Shown here piece by piece: positions 1-10,097 of a stretch of DNA of 64,000 nucleotides. Numbering within the stretch: position 1 is the stretch's first letter; every line of letters begins with the position of its first letter. Both the position numbers and the translations under genes were made by a program. Source of the DNA: Kitagawia praeruptora (Eukaryota > Streptophyta > Magnoliopsida > Apiales > Apiaceae). A model generated the notes under the pieces. It made no database searches, was not told the origin of the DNA, and worked only from the letters and a program-made list of their open reading frames with translations. The stretch spans positions 126,220,001-126,284,000 of the forward strand of contig CM075346.1 in the NCBI GenBank assembly GCA_037693485.1, written 5' to 3'.

Positions 1-62
1 TGTTTCTTGGACTTCCATGATAACAAAGAAGAACCAAGAGTAACACAATAGCCTGTTAAAGA

Positions 63-3000
63 CTATCGAGTAAGAGGACAACCTCCCCAATCAGCATCTG
101 CATAAGCTGTTAATGATAAAGGACTAGTAGCTGAGAGCAAAATACCTTGTCCCACTGTATGTTTAAGATATCTCACAACCTTAAAAGCTGCATCAAGATG
201 ACACTGACGAGGAGAAGCCAAGAATTGAGACAAAACATGCACAACATATGATAAAGCAGGCCGTGTGATTGTCAAATATATAAGACGACCCACCAGACGT
301 CTATAAGGTGCAGGATTGAACAGAAATGGTGAAGTAGTATCACTGATTAGTGTATGATTTTGATCAATAAGAATAACATCAATCCTTGTATTTTCAAAGC
401 CAACATCTTTAATGATATCCATGGTATATTTTCGTTGGTTTAAGTAAATACCTTTACTAGATCGAGCAGCCTCTATCCCCAAAAAATATTTAACAGGACC
501 TAGATCCTTTATTTTGAAATGCTGTGCCAAATGTGTTTTAATAGCACTAGTTGCAGTGTTATCACTACCAACCACCAGGATATCATCCACATACACAAGA
601 ATGGCCAGAAAAGTAGGGGAAGTAGAAAGAACAAACAAGCTATGATCAGAACTAGCTTGTTTAAATCCATAGGCAAGTAGGACTAACCTGAACTTGAGAA
701 ACCATTTGCGAGGTGATTGTTTAAGGCCATAAAGGGACTTAATCAACTTACAGACAAGAGGAATTTTAGAAGAATAAGAGGCAAATTCTGGAGGCAAGCA
801 ATAACCTTGAGGAATACTCATATAGACCTCTTCTTCTAGATCACCATATAAAAAGGCATTAGTGACATCAAGCTGAATTACTGACCAGTTGCTAACTGCA
901 GCTAAAGATAAAAGTACACGAACAGTAGACATCTTTGCTACTGGTGCAAATGTTTCGAAGTAATCAAGCCCTTCTGTTTGAGTAAACCCACGAGCTACAA
1001 GTCTTGCTTTGTAACGCTCAACTGAACCATCTGGATTAAACTTGATTCTATACAACCACTTACAACTAACAACTTGTTTTCCAGGAGGCAAAAGCATAAT
1101 TATCCAAGTTTTATTAGCCTCGAAAGCTGCTAATTCAACAGCCATTGCCTCACACCACACAGAATATTGACAAGCGACCTTATAGGTAGTAGGTTCAGGA
1201 ACACTACTTATATTGGATATAAATGTTTGATACTGTTTTGAAAAACCAGAAGTAACAGTCAATGTATTTGCAGTTGAAGAGATAGAGTTTGGTAGACCAG
1301 TAAAATCATGAAATTTTGAAGGAACAGTTCGAGCTCGAATGCTCTGTCGAAGAGGTTGAACTGTCTTGGTAGAAGTAGTTGTTGGTATAGTGGAACTAGT
1401 AGTAATAGGATTCTGAGAAACAGTATGCTCACTAGGAATCTGAGAAACAATATGCTCACTAGATATCTGAGAAACAGGAATCTCACTATGAATATTACTG
1501 TCTAGATCAGTAAAAGGATCAGTCAAAGAAACTGTTGGATTAAACAGATGTGCAGGAGTAGATGTACAGAATATGGTTTGAAATGGAAAAACAGTTTCAT
1601 TAAACTGAACATCCCTAGAAATGAAGACTTTTCTGGAATTTAAATCCATAACCTTATAGGCTTTTTGAGCAAATGGATATCCTAGAAATAGACATCTAAT
1701 AGCTCTGTTTGCAAACTTATCTTTATGAGGTAAAGTGTTAGTTGCATAACACAAAGTGCCAAAAACTCGAAGATGAGTATAAGAAGGTGTCTTGTTGAAC
1801 AGAATTTGAAAAGGAGATAAACCATTAAGACTTTGAACATGAGTTCTATTCAACAGGTAGGTAGCAGTAAGAATGCAATCATCCCAAAAAACAATAGGAA
1901 GAGAAGCTTGAACTCTTAATGCTCTAGCAGTATTAAGCAGGGTTTTATGCTTACGCTCCACAACACCATTCTGTTGTGGAGTATAAGTGCAAGTTTTCTG
2001 ATGCACAATACCCAGAGCAGCTATCTGAGTTTGAAATTGGGTACTAAGAAATTCAGAACCATTATCAGTTCTGATATTCTTGACAAGACAATCAAATTTC
2101 TTATGCACATAAGCAATAAAATTCAAAATTAAAGTTGCAACCTGAGATTTATCAGCAAATAGAAAAACCCAAACTGCTTTTGATTTATCCTCCACTACAG
2201 TTAAGAAATAACTGCAATTACCATGGGTTTTATGCCTATAAGGCCCCCAAACATCCAAATGAAGAAGTTCAAACAGATTGGAACTAACAGAAACACTCTC
2301 AAGAAAAGCTAGTCTTGATTGTTTAGAAATATGACAAGTATCACAATCTTTATAAGTACTAGAAGATTGATACATGACATTAGGAAGAAACTTCATAGAA
2401 GATGCAGAAGGATGCCCTAATCGAATATGCCACAGCTTTGTTGTTGACAGACTTGCTGAATTGCAGACATTAGCAATACCAGATGATAAGAATGGTATGT
2501 GCTCAGATGTTGACATTGGATTCTGAAGCAGATATAGACCATCTTGAAGTTCACCAATCTCTATGGTCTTCTTCAAGATAGGGTCCTGAAGATAACATGC
2601 ATCCTTAGTGAAGAAAACTTGACAATGGGAGCTATTATTAAGCTTAAGAATGGATAGCAAATTGTAGTTAAAACTAGGCACATATAACACATCTTTAAGA
2701 ACTATGTTTGTGTGCAATATAATTGTGCCAATATGACTGACAGTAGTGATTTGACCATTAGGCAAATGTAGAGTAGAATTAACAGTTTGCACATTTGTCA
2801 AGAGAGAAAAATGAGGTGTTATATGATCAGTTGCCCCAGAGTCAAGTATCCAAACATCAGTACCCATAGATTGTTTATTATTAGAATGGCAAACAAAATG
2901 AAACACATTACCAGCCATATGAGTATTGATTCCAGGCATACTCATGTTCACATTGTTGGAAGCAGCATTATTGGTAGCAGCAGATAACTCTTTAAAACCA

Positions 3001-3515
3001 GTTTGAATCATAGTCATAAGCTGTTGACACTGAGTAGTAGTAAAGGCTCCTGAACATGAAGTATCAATACTAGAACTAGAATTGTTACTAGCAATTTCTG
3101 CAGCAACATTATAGGCATGAGCAGGTTTGCCCAAAGATTTTGGTCTTGGCTTAGGCTTTCCATATAACCTATGCCAATTTTGATAGCCATGAACATAAAA
3201 ACACTTGTCCTTAGTCTGTCCTGTCATATTACATACTTCACACACAACAGATGCATCTTTCTTGTTACTGTTATTGAACTTGTTTGGCCGAGTCTGAGAT
3301 GTATAGTTAGCTGCAGAACCTTGAGTCTCATAATTCTTAACAGAAATAGCAAGATTATCACTAGATATTGTAGAACTAGAGTGACACTCTCTCTGATTCT
3401 CTTCTTGAAGTAAGATACTGTAGGCAGCACTCAGACTAGGAACATGACTCAGAAGCAGCAAATGACCTCTTATGGTAGTATACTGATCACTCAATCCCAT
3501 AAGAAAATTAGACAA
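63..3515 (-). CDS. copia gag C-terminus and pol polyprotein (PR-INT-RT-RNase H start)
   Basis: An 1150-aa open frame. In order it shows a CCHC-like zinc knuckle (CEVCNMTGQTKDKC, about residue 92), protease with WILDSGATDH (about 222), the GAG-pre-integrase zinc region (LWHIRLGHP, then CDTC), the integrase core (LDVWGPY, RTDNGSEF, then the glutamate in NGVVERKHKT), RT with the catalytic YVDD (about 1000) and the start of RNase H (AYADADWGG). The annotated Met is only the first ATG in the frame; the same frame extends upstream to about 3655 and encodes the gag CxCGxCxC motif. The frame ends at a TAG shortly after the RNase H start, but the same frame continues to position 1 with further RNase H sequence, so this stop is a nonsense mutation and not the true C-terminus. 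It would act in virus-like particles; here it is at best partly functional. Confidence 0.92.
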   Translation of the reverse strand: MSNFLMGLSDQYTTIRGHLLLLSHVPSLSAAYSILLQEENQRECHSSSTISSDNLAISVKNYETQGSAANYTSQTRPNKFNNSNKKDASVVCEVCNMTGQTKDKCFYVHGYQNWHRLYGKPKPRPKSLGKPAHAYNVAAEIASNNSSSSIDTSCSGAFTTTQCQQLMTMIQTGFKELSAATNNAASNNVNMSMPGINTHMAGNVFHFVCHSNNKQSMGTDVWILDSGATDHITPHFSLLTNVQTVNSTLHLPNGQITTVSHIGTIILHTNIVLKDVLYVPSFNYNLLSILKLNNSSHCQVFFTKDACYLQDPILKKTIEIGELQDGLYLLQNPMSTSEHIPFLSSGIANVCNSASLSTTKLWHIRLGHPSASSMKFLPNVMYQSSSTYKDCDTCHISKQSRLAFLESVSVSSNLFELLHLDVWGPYRHKTHGNCSYFLTVVEDKSKAVWVFLFADKSQVATLILNFIAYVHKKFDCLVKNIRTDNGSEFLSTQFQTQIAALGIVHQKTCTYTPQQNGVVERKHKTLLNTARALRVQASLPIVFWDDCILTATYLLNRTHVQSLNGLSPFQILFNKTPSYTHLRVFGTLCYATNTLPHKDKFANRAIRCLFLGYPFAQKAYKVMDLNSRKVFISRDVQFNETVFPFQTIFCTSTPAHLFNPTVSLTDPFTDLDSNIHSEIPVSQISSEHIVSQIPSEHTVSQNPITTSSTIPTTTSTKTVQPLRQSIRARTVPSKFHDFTGLPNSISSTANTLTVTSGFSKQYQTFISNISSVPEPTTYKVACQYSVWCEAMAVELAAFEANKTWIIMLLPPGKQVVSCKWLYRIKFNPDGSVERYKARLVARGFTQTEGLDYFETFAPVAKMSTVRVLLSLAAVSNWSVIQLDVTNAFLYGDLEEEVYMSIPQGYCLPPEFASYSSKIPLVCKLIKSLYGLKQSPRKWFLKFRLVLLAYGFKQASSDHSLFVLSTSPTFLAILVYVDDILVVGSDNTATSAIKTHLAQHFKIKDLGPVKYFLGIEAARSSKGIYLNQRKYTMDIIKDVGFENTRIDVILIDQNHTLISDTTSPFLFNPAPYRRLVGRLIYLTITRPALSYVVHVLSQFLASPRQCHLDAAFKVVRYLKHTVGQGILLSATSPLSLTAYADADWGGCPLTR

Positions 3516-3616
3516 TTTCAGACTTCTGTTGAATGCCTCTAGTTTCTCATTGTTATCACAGGTACATTTGCCACAATTACAACGAGGTATATCAGCAAGT
3601 GCATCAAGTTCATCAT

Positions 3617-4090
3617 TCAGAGATCGAAACTTTGTAAAATAAGCAGAAATTGACTTGTGCCTTGATTCAACGATGCAAGTTCTTTTCGTAAATTGAACAA
3701 TTTAGGCACATTAGTTTGAGCAAAACGAAGAGCAAGATCATCCCAAATGTCTTTAGCAACAGTCATATACATCACACTTAAACGAATTTCTGGAGACACA
3801 GTGTTCAAGATCCAAGAAATTACAATATCATTGCATCTGGTCCATAACATCAACTGATTTGCAGGTGTTACTGGTTTAACACATGTTCCATCTATAAAAC
3901 CTAGTTTAAGCTTTGAAGAGAGAGCGATTTTCATAGCACGATGCCACTGATTATAGTTTTGTTCAGTAAGTGTGAGATTAATCAAGATCATACCTGGATG
4001 ATCTGAAGGATGAAGAAAAAACGGATGATTTGAATCAATAGTAGTACCAGTTGTTGCGTTAAGATACGAGTTGTTTGCAGTATTCGCCAT
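3617..4090 (-). CDS. copia gag N-terminal part (frameshifted)
   Basis: A 157-aa ORF starting with an ATG just inside the PBS. It has the usual copia gag opening, a HPSDHPGM-like stretch then LTEQNYNQWHRAMKIAL, of the gag/UBN2 type. It runs about 140 residues in good gag sequence, then loses the frame near 3660; the next frame resumes gag sequence leading into the long pol ORF. So gag and pol were one ORF, broken by a one-base indel. Capsid/nucleocapsid role by family. Confidence 0.88.
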   Translation of the reverse strand: MANTANNSYLNATTGTTIDSNHPFFLHPSDHPGMILINLTLTEQNYNQWHRAMKIALSSKLKLGFIDGTCVKPVTPANQLMLWTRCNDIVISWILNTVSPEIRLSVMYMTVAKDIWDDLALRFAQTNVPKLFNLRKELASLNQGTSQFLLILQSFDL

Positions 4091-4270
4091 TGATACACCA
4101 AGATCAAGCAGAGATAGTACTCAGAGAGATTATCACACACAGAGAGATCAATGAGCGAAAGAGATCAACAAGATCAACAATCAAAATGATCAACACGATC
4201 AATCAACGAGATTACACACAACAATATGTATGTAAACAACTAAGCGGAAACAGAAAACACAGAGATCTTA

Positions 4271-4283
4271 GTCTTTGATACCA
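4271..4283 (-). promoter_or_regulatory. primer-binding site of copia element A
   Basis: The minus strand reads TGGTATCAAAGAC directly after the LTR terminal CA. It matches the usual plant copia site complementary to initiator tRNA-Met, with one change from TGGTATCAGAGC. It marks the inner end of the 5' LTR. Confidence 0.85.
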
Positions 4284-4507
4284 TGTCACTTCACAATATT
4301 GAAGAATAATACTGAATTGTTTACAGAGTAAAAATGAAGAAGAAGCATCTCTACATTCTAATTACAAGTGTATTCTATTAATGAGAGAATGACTACTACT
4401 CCTAATATATAACAGAAATGTAACTCTAACAAACTCTAGCTGTCATATCTTGTAACTAACTTTCCTTCTAGAAACTTCAAGTTGATGTTTCCTGAATATT
4501 CTCATCA
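4284..4507 (-). repeat. 5' LTR of copia element A (224 bp)
   Basis: On the minus strand the LTR begins TGATGAGAATATTC and ends in CA next to the PBS. It contains a TATATA stretch near 4399-4405 that would serve as TATA box. The outer limit is inferred from the TG dinucleotide because the partner LTR is outside the window. The 5 bp beyond it (ATTGG) would be the TSD. Confidence 0.7.
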
Positions 4508-4880
4508 ATTGGTGCATGATTTTCAACGAAAATTGTACCATTTGCATAAACATCTCTATTAAAATTTATTCAAATGATTGAAATTTGGTTATATGTCAAT
4601 AGTTAGATCATATTTTTTGGAAGTACAATAACGTAAGTTATCTGATGGCTTCCAATTTTTCCCGTCCATTTTTATGGTTTGTGGATTGATCCCGTCCGAG
4701 CTAAAGAGGTCCGTTCTAATTCTTGTTATAGAGCCGTAAGAAATAGCATTCCAAATCAAATATCACAATTAAATATTGTATAATTTTAAATGATGAAATG
4801 ATGATTATTCAAAAGAACTAGTATTGTTGTGAATAAATTTAGTTTAAACTATTGTACTTGTGATCCTCTCGAAAAAATAA

Positions 4881-5195
4881 GGCTATATTCACTTGGATTG
4901 AATGGAATGAGGGGAGAATGGAATGAAATTTATACTATTATTTGGGGGAGATTGGAGAAAGTGTTCATAAATTTCATTCCTTGCTTCATTCCTCTCCAAA
5001 TAATTTGAACTAGAATTCTAACCCACATGTCCATTCCCAATCTTCATCATTTTCCTTGCAATCTTCATCATAAAAAACTTCTTCTCCCTCATATTTGTTC
5101 ATTATTTCCCCCAACATTTCCCTTTATTCATAAATTTTGTTTACAATTTTCATTCCATTCCTACCCCATTCCATTCTTTCCAAGTGAACACACCC
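4881..5195. mobile_element. Tourist-like (PIF/Harbinger) MITE, 315 bp
   Basis: Imperfect terminal inverted repeats: the left end reads GGCTATATTCACTTGGATTG, and the right end in reverse complement reads GGGTGTGTTCACTTGGAAAG; both continue into GAATGGAATG. Flanked by the 3-bp TSD TAA (4878-4880 and 5196-5198), the size typical of PIF/Harbinger. No coding capacity; a small ORF within it is not a gene. Confidence 0.8.
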
Positions 5196-5387
5196 TAAAT
5201 ATATTCACAATAATGTAAATTTTGACGAGTATCATGTTATTTAAATGGTAAAAGTAAAAAGCGATTTATTAAAGTACTATAAAATTCAGTAAAAATGTAT
5301 CTGTTTTTAATTATGTTTTACCCTAAATAATGAATAAAAATTTTATTTAAATTTTTCAGAAAAGTTGAAAAAAGTCTAGAAGGTTTG

Positions 5388-5489
5388 TAATTTTTTTTTT
5401 TGATAATTAAATGTAACCGGTGAGAATCGAACTCGTAATCTTTTAGATCAAGGCATTAGTCCCTTACCATTGGGACAGCTTGCACCCTC
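5388..5489 (-). mobile_element. short tRNA-derived SINE, 102 bp
   Basis: On the minus strand it has a degenerate A box (CTGTCCCAATGGTAAGG) and a B box (GAGTTCGATTCTC) about 35 bp apart, as in a tRNA promoter, and ends in an A tail (T run on the plus strand at 5391-5402). Flanked by a perfect 10-bp TSD, AGAAGGTTTG, at 5378-5387 and 5490-5499. Tail plus variable-length TSD are the marks of retroposition. Not a functional tRNA gene because no cloverleaf can be drawn. Confidence 0.75.
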
Positions 5490-5499
5490 AGAAGGTTTG

Positions 5500-6692
5500 C
5501 AGTTAGAACTTCAATCCGAATGTTTCGAAATCTTGGTTAGTTGATGTGCGCAAGTTCACGACAAGTCCTCAAAGAAACGAGTTTACTTTTCAAGCACACA
5601 CGCTTTGAGAAGTTGATACTTTAATACAGTAAGTTAATACAGTAACTAAACAACTGCATAGAGGTGGTCAAGTTGATACTTTAATACAGTAAGTTAGGGA
5701 AAATTTGGAAATTTTTTTAGGATTCCTAGCACTACTGGTTAGAAAATTAGTGTTTAATAGTAGTGGAACTAATTAATAGCAGTGTTTTGGAAAATAAAGG
5801 AGAGATTAGGCATAAATAACTTATTTAAAAGTTATTAATTTTGGTAAGATAAGTTGTTTTAACATATTATAATATTTAAAATTTAGCAAGTATTAAAAGC
5901 GTACTATTAAACCTCTCATAAATAAAAAATCATCGACCTTTGGAATTACGAGTCATCCACCTTTGCGAATTTCGATTAAGTCAAAAACATGTTCTCCAGT
6001 TTCTGAATTTTTCTAGATATAAATTAAAATTCTCACCAACACATTGAAACACTTCATTTCATCAAAAAAAATTTAATTTACTCCAAAATCTTAGAATTAA
6101 TTCATCATCTAATAATACATATATACTCGTTATTCAGTCCTATCCATCTACATGGCTGCGTTACGTCTCGTAAGAAATAATCTAAATATGGCTATGCGCG
6201 GATCAAAATTTGGGAGATTTTATAAACACTCGTATTCCATCCTGCATGATAGCAGACGATGAATATGAAATCACGAACCTTACTCCCCTTTAAGTGAACA
6301 TAAAATATGAGTGACTCGTACACCTAAACATGATCAATTTGTTTCAAAAGCAAAACTCCCTAGTTCGTATATGTACAGTATTTGATTTCTTAGTAAATAT
6401 GCTCTTTTTGACATTTTTTTTAAAGGGTGACTAAAAATAATAGCTGCACCTTTAAAATTTGTCAACCAATTAAAGCCGTCTAGCTTTTTTTTTTTTTTTT
6501 TGAATTAAATACAACCATGGACGTTCCCGAGTTTAGTTGTTGATGTGTGTCTCTTTTTGTTGTTAAGAAAAGTGAAAGCCAATTTATCGTACTTCCCTTT
6601 CAGGTCATGGACAAAATTTTATGTTTTATTTAATTATTACGAAATATTTAATATATGTCAAAATGTGTATTATTTTTAATATAAATTTATAG
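5500..6692. other. AT-rich intergenic stretch
   Basis: No gene recognised. It holds a direct repeat of about 26 bp (starting AGTTGATACTTTAATACAGT, near 5612 and 5670) and a long T run at 6485-6500. A sequence at about 6398-6418 is repeated inverted at 7653-7672, on the far side of the Mutator-like element. Confidence 0.5.
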
Positions 6693-7540
6693 GAGAAAAT
6701 GCCCAAAATACACTATTTTTGTAGTCCAACTGCCCGAAATGCCCATATGCGGAGCAGTCCGTCCAAAATAACCACGGACTACGCATGCCCAGCATGCGCA
6801 GTATACGATACGCATGTCCCTCTTGCGTATTACGTGTCACGCATTCCAGAGATGCGTGATGACGTCATCCCACGTCATTTTCTCAGAAAATCAACCAGCG
6901 TCTCAGGCGACTCCTGTTCACCACTCCCGTTCTTCTCCCCCGTCCGTCATATTCCGGCATCCTCCCTCATCAATGAACACATAAAAATGATCAGCACACC
7001 TTCCTCTACCTCTATCCATGTCGATTTATTAATTTTTGGCCCCGCAGGGGCGTACATAGCTAGATCGGAAACTTTAACCGGAACTTAGATCGGAAACTAG
7101 CGTTAGTTTAGGGGTTTCAAAATCCGGCATTAGAAATTATAAATCAACTATATAGGGTTGTAGAGGATGTAATTTCGAGTCGATTGGTATATAGAATGCG
7201 ATGAAAAAATTACGGGAAGGTGCTGAACGGACCTTCGCCAGATTTTCGAAGAAAATCGCCTCTCTCTCGCCTCTCTCTCGTCTTTGAGGAGACGATGAAC
7301 AGTAACCCCGATACGCATATGAGAGATGCGTATCGTCGAATACGCCAGCTGTAGATGCGTGTTTGGGATTAGAATTTGCCCAGTGAATTTCCATTTTGTA
7401 CAGTATACGCAATCTTAACATGCGTATACTCTATACGCAACCTCAATATGCGCATTTCGTGGGTATTTTGGGCGAAGTGTCGTGAGTGTGGGTATTTCGG
7501 GCGGAGCATTTTAAAATATGGGTATTCTTGTTCATCACCC
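6693..7540. mobile_element. non-autonomous Mutator-like element A, 848 bp
   Basis: Flanked by a perfect 9-bp TSD, AATTTATAG (6684-6692 and 7541-7549); a 9-bp TSD is the hallmark of Mutator-like elements. The ends are imperfect inverted repeats sharing AATAC-C-ATTTT and GCCCGAAAT-CCC blocks. Both subterminal regions are packed with ATACGCAT/ATGCGTAT-type motifs. There is no transposase ORF; small ORFs inside show no recognisable domain. The interior contains TGACGTCA near 6860 and is GC-richer than its flanks. A relative of nearly equal length lies at 24751-25592. Confidence 0.82.
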
Positions 7541-7549
7541 AATTTATAG

Positions 7550-8349
7550 CATAACATTATAATTATCTTTTGTAAGAAATAAACATTATGTTTATCTTAA
7601 ATATGCTCATAAATTTCGAGACAAATATACCAAAAATGTGTTTACTATAAATGACAAAAAGAGCATACATGCTATTTTTGTTACTACTTTCCTTTTTAAA
7701 ATGTACCATCCAATTATTAATATTTATTAATATTATATTTTTTTTTCTTTACTAGTTTTGATGAGTCCCATTAACTTATTAACTTTCTCTCTATTTTTTT
7801 ATCCTTCTTAATTTTAGTATTCTACTCAAATGGTAATGAAAATGGGACGGATCGAGTAGCAAGTATTAGTAACAACAATCGTAAATGCATGCAGGCATGT
7901 ACTGGTTGTATTTGTATAGAGATATTGATGTATATATAGGGGGTACAGATGGGGGTTGTTAGTCGTGCGACTGTTTGGTATACTATTTGCTAATTGACTT
8001 TGTATTTAAGCTAAAGTAAACTACACCATCCAATATTTTTACAAACACGTTCAACAACTAAACAGTTATAGGTCTATTATTACGACATATCATATGTCGT
8101 ATTAATAGTCACATATTAATACGATCTACGTTTGTGTGAGGTGGCTGCTTTTTTTCATAAAGCTGTGATCTCAAGTAAAACAGAGTATATGATCTGTTTA
8201 ACTGCATCTTAAGGTTATTCTTAAGGTTAAAAAAATAAAAAAACAAACTAATTATTTAACCTTTCGACCCACTGTTATGTCCAAAACCCCATATCTGCAT
8301 ATAAAAAATTGTGTTCCAACATGTGCTGGTGCATCTGTTGTTTCTTGGG
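7550..8349. other. intergenic stretch, no gene seen
   Basis: AT-rich. It contains small palindromes around 8085-8125 built on CGACATAT/ATATGTCG and CATATTAATACG. No coding signal on either strand. Confidence 0.5.
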
Positions 8350-8354
8350 GTAGT

Positions 8355-9925
8355 TGATAAGTGGATTTTATATCCACTTGGAGCGTTCCATATAGGTTTA
8401 AATTGATTAACTTGACCTCAAGTTTGTGGTAGTTTTGATGTGTTTTTGTTTAATTGTGCAGATTCGTGATTCGTCGTTTAGGGTTGATTGTTTTCGTCAT
8501 TGTTGGAGTGGAATTCAAGTATAGGAATGATGAATGGAGACTTGCGTGGAGCTACCATAATGATTTGAAGACTAAAGAATTGATGACGGAAGTTGGTGCA
8601 AAAAAAACGGAAGGAAAAGACGAAGAAACAGAGCAGAAAATGGCGAACCGACAGCAACTGGCGTGTAAGCAGCGCAGGAGACGCTGGCGCCGACAGCAAC
8701 TGGCGTGCAAGCAGCGCCTGAGACGCGCAGGCTGCGCCAGCGTCTCCTGCGTGATGCTGAAAAATTACAGTTTTGCCCTTTTTACTATTTTGGCCATATC
8801 TTGAGTTCTACAAGTCCGTTTTGGACAATCTTACTGTCCCCGCGAAGCTAACGAGATTCTCTATCATTCTAAAGTGGTCTAGATGTCCAAACACAACTGG
8901 AACGACCCAGAAATAATGAAGAAAAGTCAGTTACGAATTTTCCTTTAAAACAGAATCAGTTTAGGAAACGTATTCTATTTTAATTCTGATTTGGTAGTTT
9001 CCTTGCTGGGCAAGACTTCTAGAGCCTATTTAAACACATCCTACCATTGTAATTTGGATCACCATTACAAATCAATTACTTAGGTTTATTTGTATCTTTT
9101 CATACTTTGTTTTTATCATGGTTTCATCAGATCCCATGATGACGAGCGGTTCGATTATGAACTAATCGTTCTCATTGGAATCTAACGGAGTTATCTATGT
9201 AGCTTAGTAGTTTGATTGCTTTAAAGATTTTTGTGTGGTAAATTCTTGATATCCTCGTTTGGTTATGCTTCATGTGTTTAGATCTGTCGCGAACATCTAA
9301 TTTGTTAATCTCTTGTGAAACGAGAGTGGATCTTGAGATTTAGAACTTGCCATGCTAGCATAGGATAGGTTGATGTTTTAACATCATGATTTGTAGCGTA
9401 AATAGAGATATTATGCTGTCCTATGTGATCTTAATAGACAACTTGTTCTTCAACCGTTATGTTTTCAAATCTAATAGAGATATAGGGTCTAAGCATAATT
9501 GGCGTCTATTCATCTTCTATCTCTTTTGTGGATGTATGTTTAGTTTGGTATTCGTATACTGAGAGGTAGCGTTTACTTGTTTCGTGTTGTCTGATCAGAT
9601 ATCATAACCATCACATGCATTGATTAAAGGCATCAACTCTAAGCGAAGTATTTAATGAAGTTAGGATCCCATGTTTACTCTTGTAGAAGTAATTCGATTT
9701 TAATTTTCATTAGATAATTAATTCTTAGTTGTTAATTTATTTCATAGTTAATTTAGATAATCAAAACCCAAATTTGTTAATTGTCTTAGCAGTAAATAAT
9801 AATCATACATTGTTGCATAGGTACATCTACTGAATTAAAACCATTACCAGATCTCTGTGGGAACGAACTTGACTTATTCATATATTACTTGTGATCATGT
9901 ACACTTGTGTGATTTAGTGCAAACA
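8355..9925 (+). mobile_element. solo LTR, 1571 bp, probably gypsy-type
   Basis: Begins TGATAAGTGGATTTTATATC and ends ...GTGCAAACA (TG...CA), flanked by a perfect 5-bp TSD, GTAGT (8350-8354 and 9926-9930). No PBS, PPT or pol is adjacent, so this is a solo LTR left by recombination between two LTRs. The stretch near the end (GTGGGAACGAACTTGACT, then ACTTGTG) resembles the 3' part of large plant gypsy LTRs; that family assignment is inference. A 116-aa ORF inside is not a gene. Confidence 0.85.
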
Positions 9926-10097
9926 GTAGTCTTGTTGGTAAAGTAACAATTTGTCTTTTGTTCTTAATCAGCTACTCCCTCCGTCTCAATGAATTACTCC
10001 CTCTGTCTTAGTCGTCTGTAAAGAACCTATTGGGACATGGAGATCAAGAATTATAATTTAAATAGTGAATGTAATAGTGAAGTAGTGGGTGTAATAG

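Larger units (their letters stand above)
1..4507 (-). mobile_element. Ty1/copia LTR retrotransposon A, truncated by window edge
   Basis: Minus-strand copia element. From right to left it has a 5' LTR (4284-4507), a primer-binding site (4271-4283), gag (from 4090) and a pol region ordered protease-integrase-RT-RNase H, the copia order. It runs past position 1, so the 3' LTR and one TSD copy are outside the window. Reading frames are broken by one frameshift (near 3660) and one in-frame stop (about position 48), so it is not autonomous as it stands. Confidence 0.95.

Noticed and set aside
5027..5218. 63-aa ORF rich in His/Phe/Pro
   Set aside because: Falls across the right end of a Tourist MITE and its TSD.
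5400..5480. tRNA gene (also considered at 24452-24506, 38890-38960 and 48950-49025)
   Set aside because: A/B boxes are present but no cloverleaf or acceptor stem; two are SINEs with tails and TSDs, the others lie in Helitron-like sequence.
8454..8804. 116-aa plus-strand ORF
   Set aside because: It lies wholly within a solo LTR with perfect TSD; low-complexity Arg/Gln-rich, no domain.
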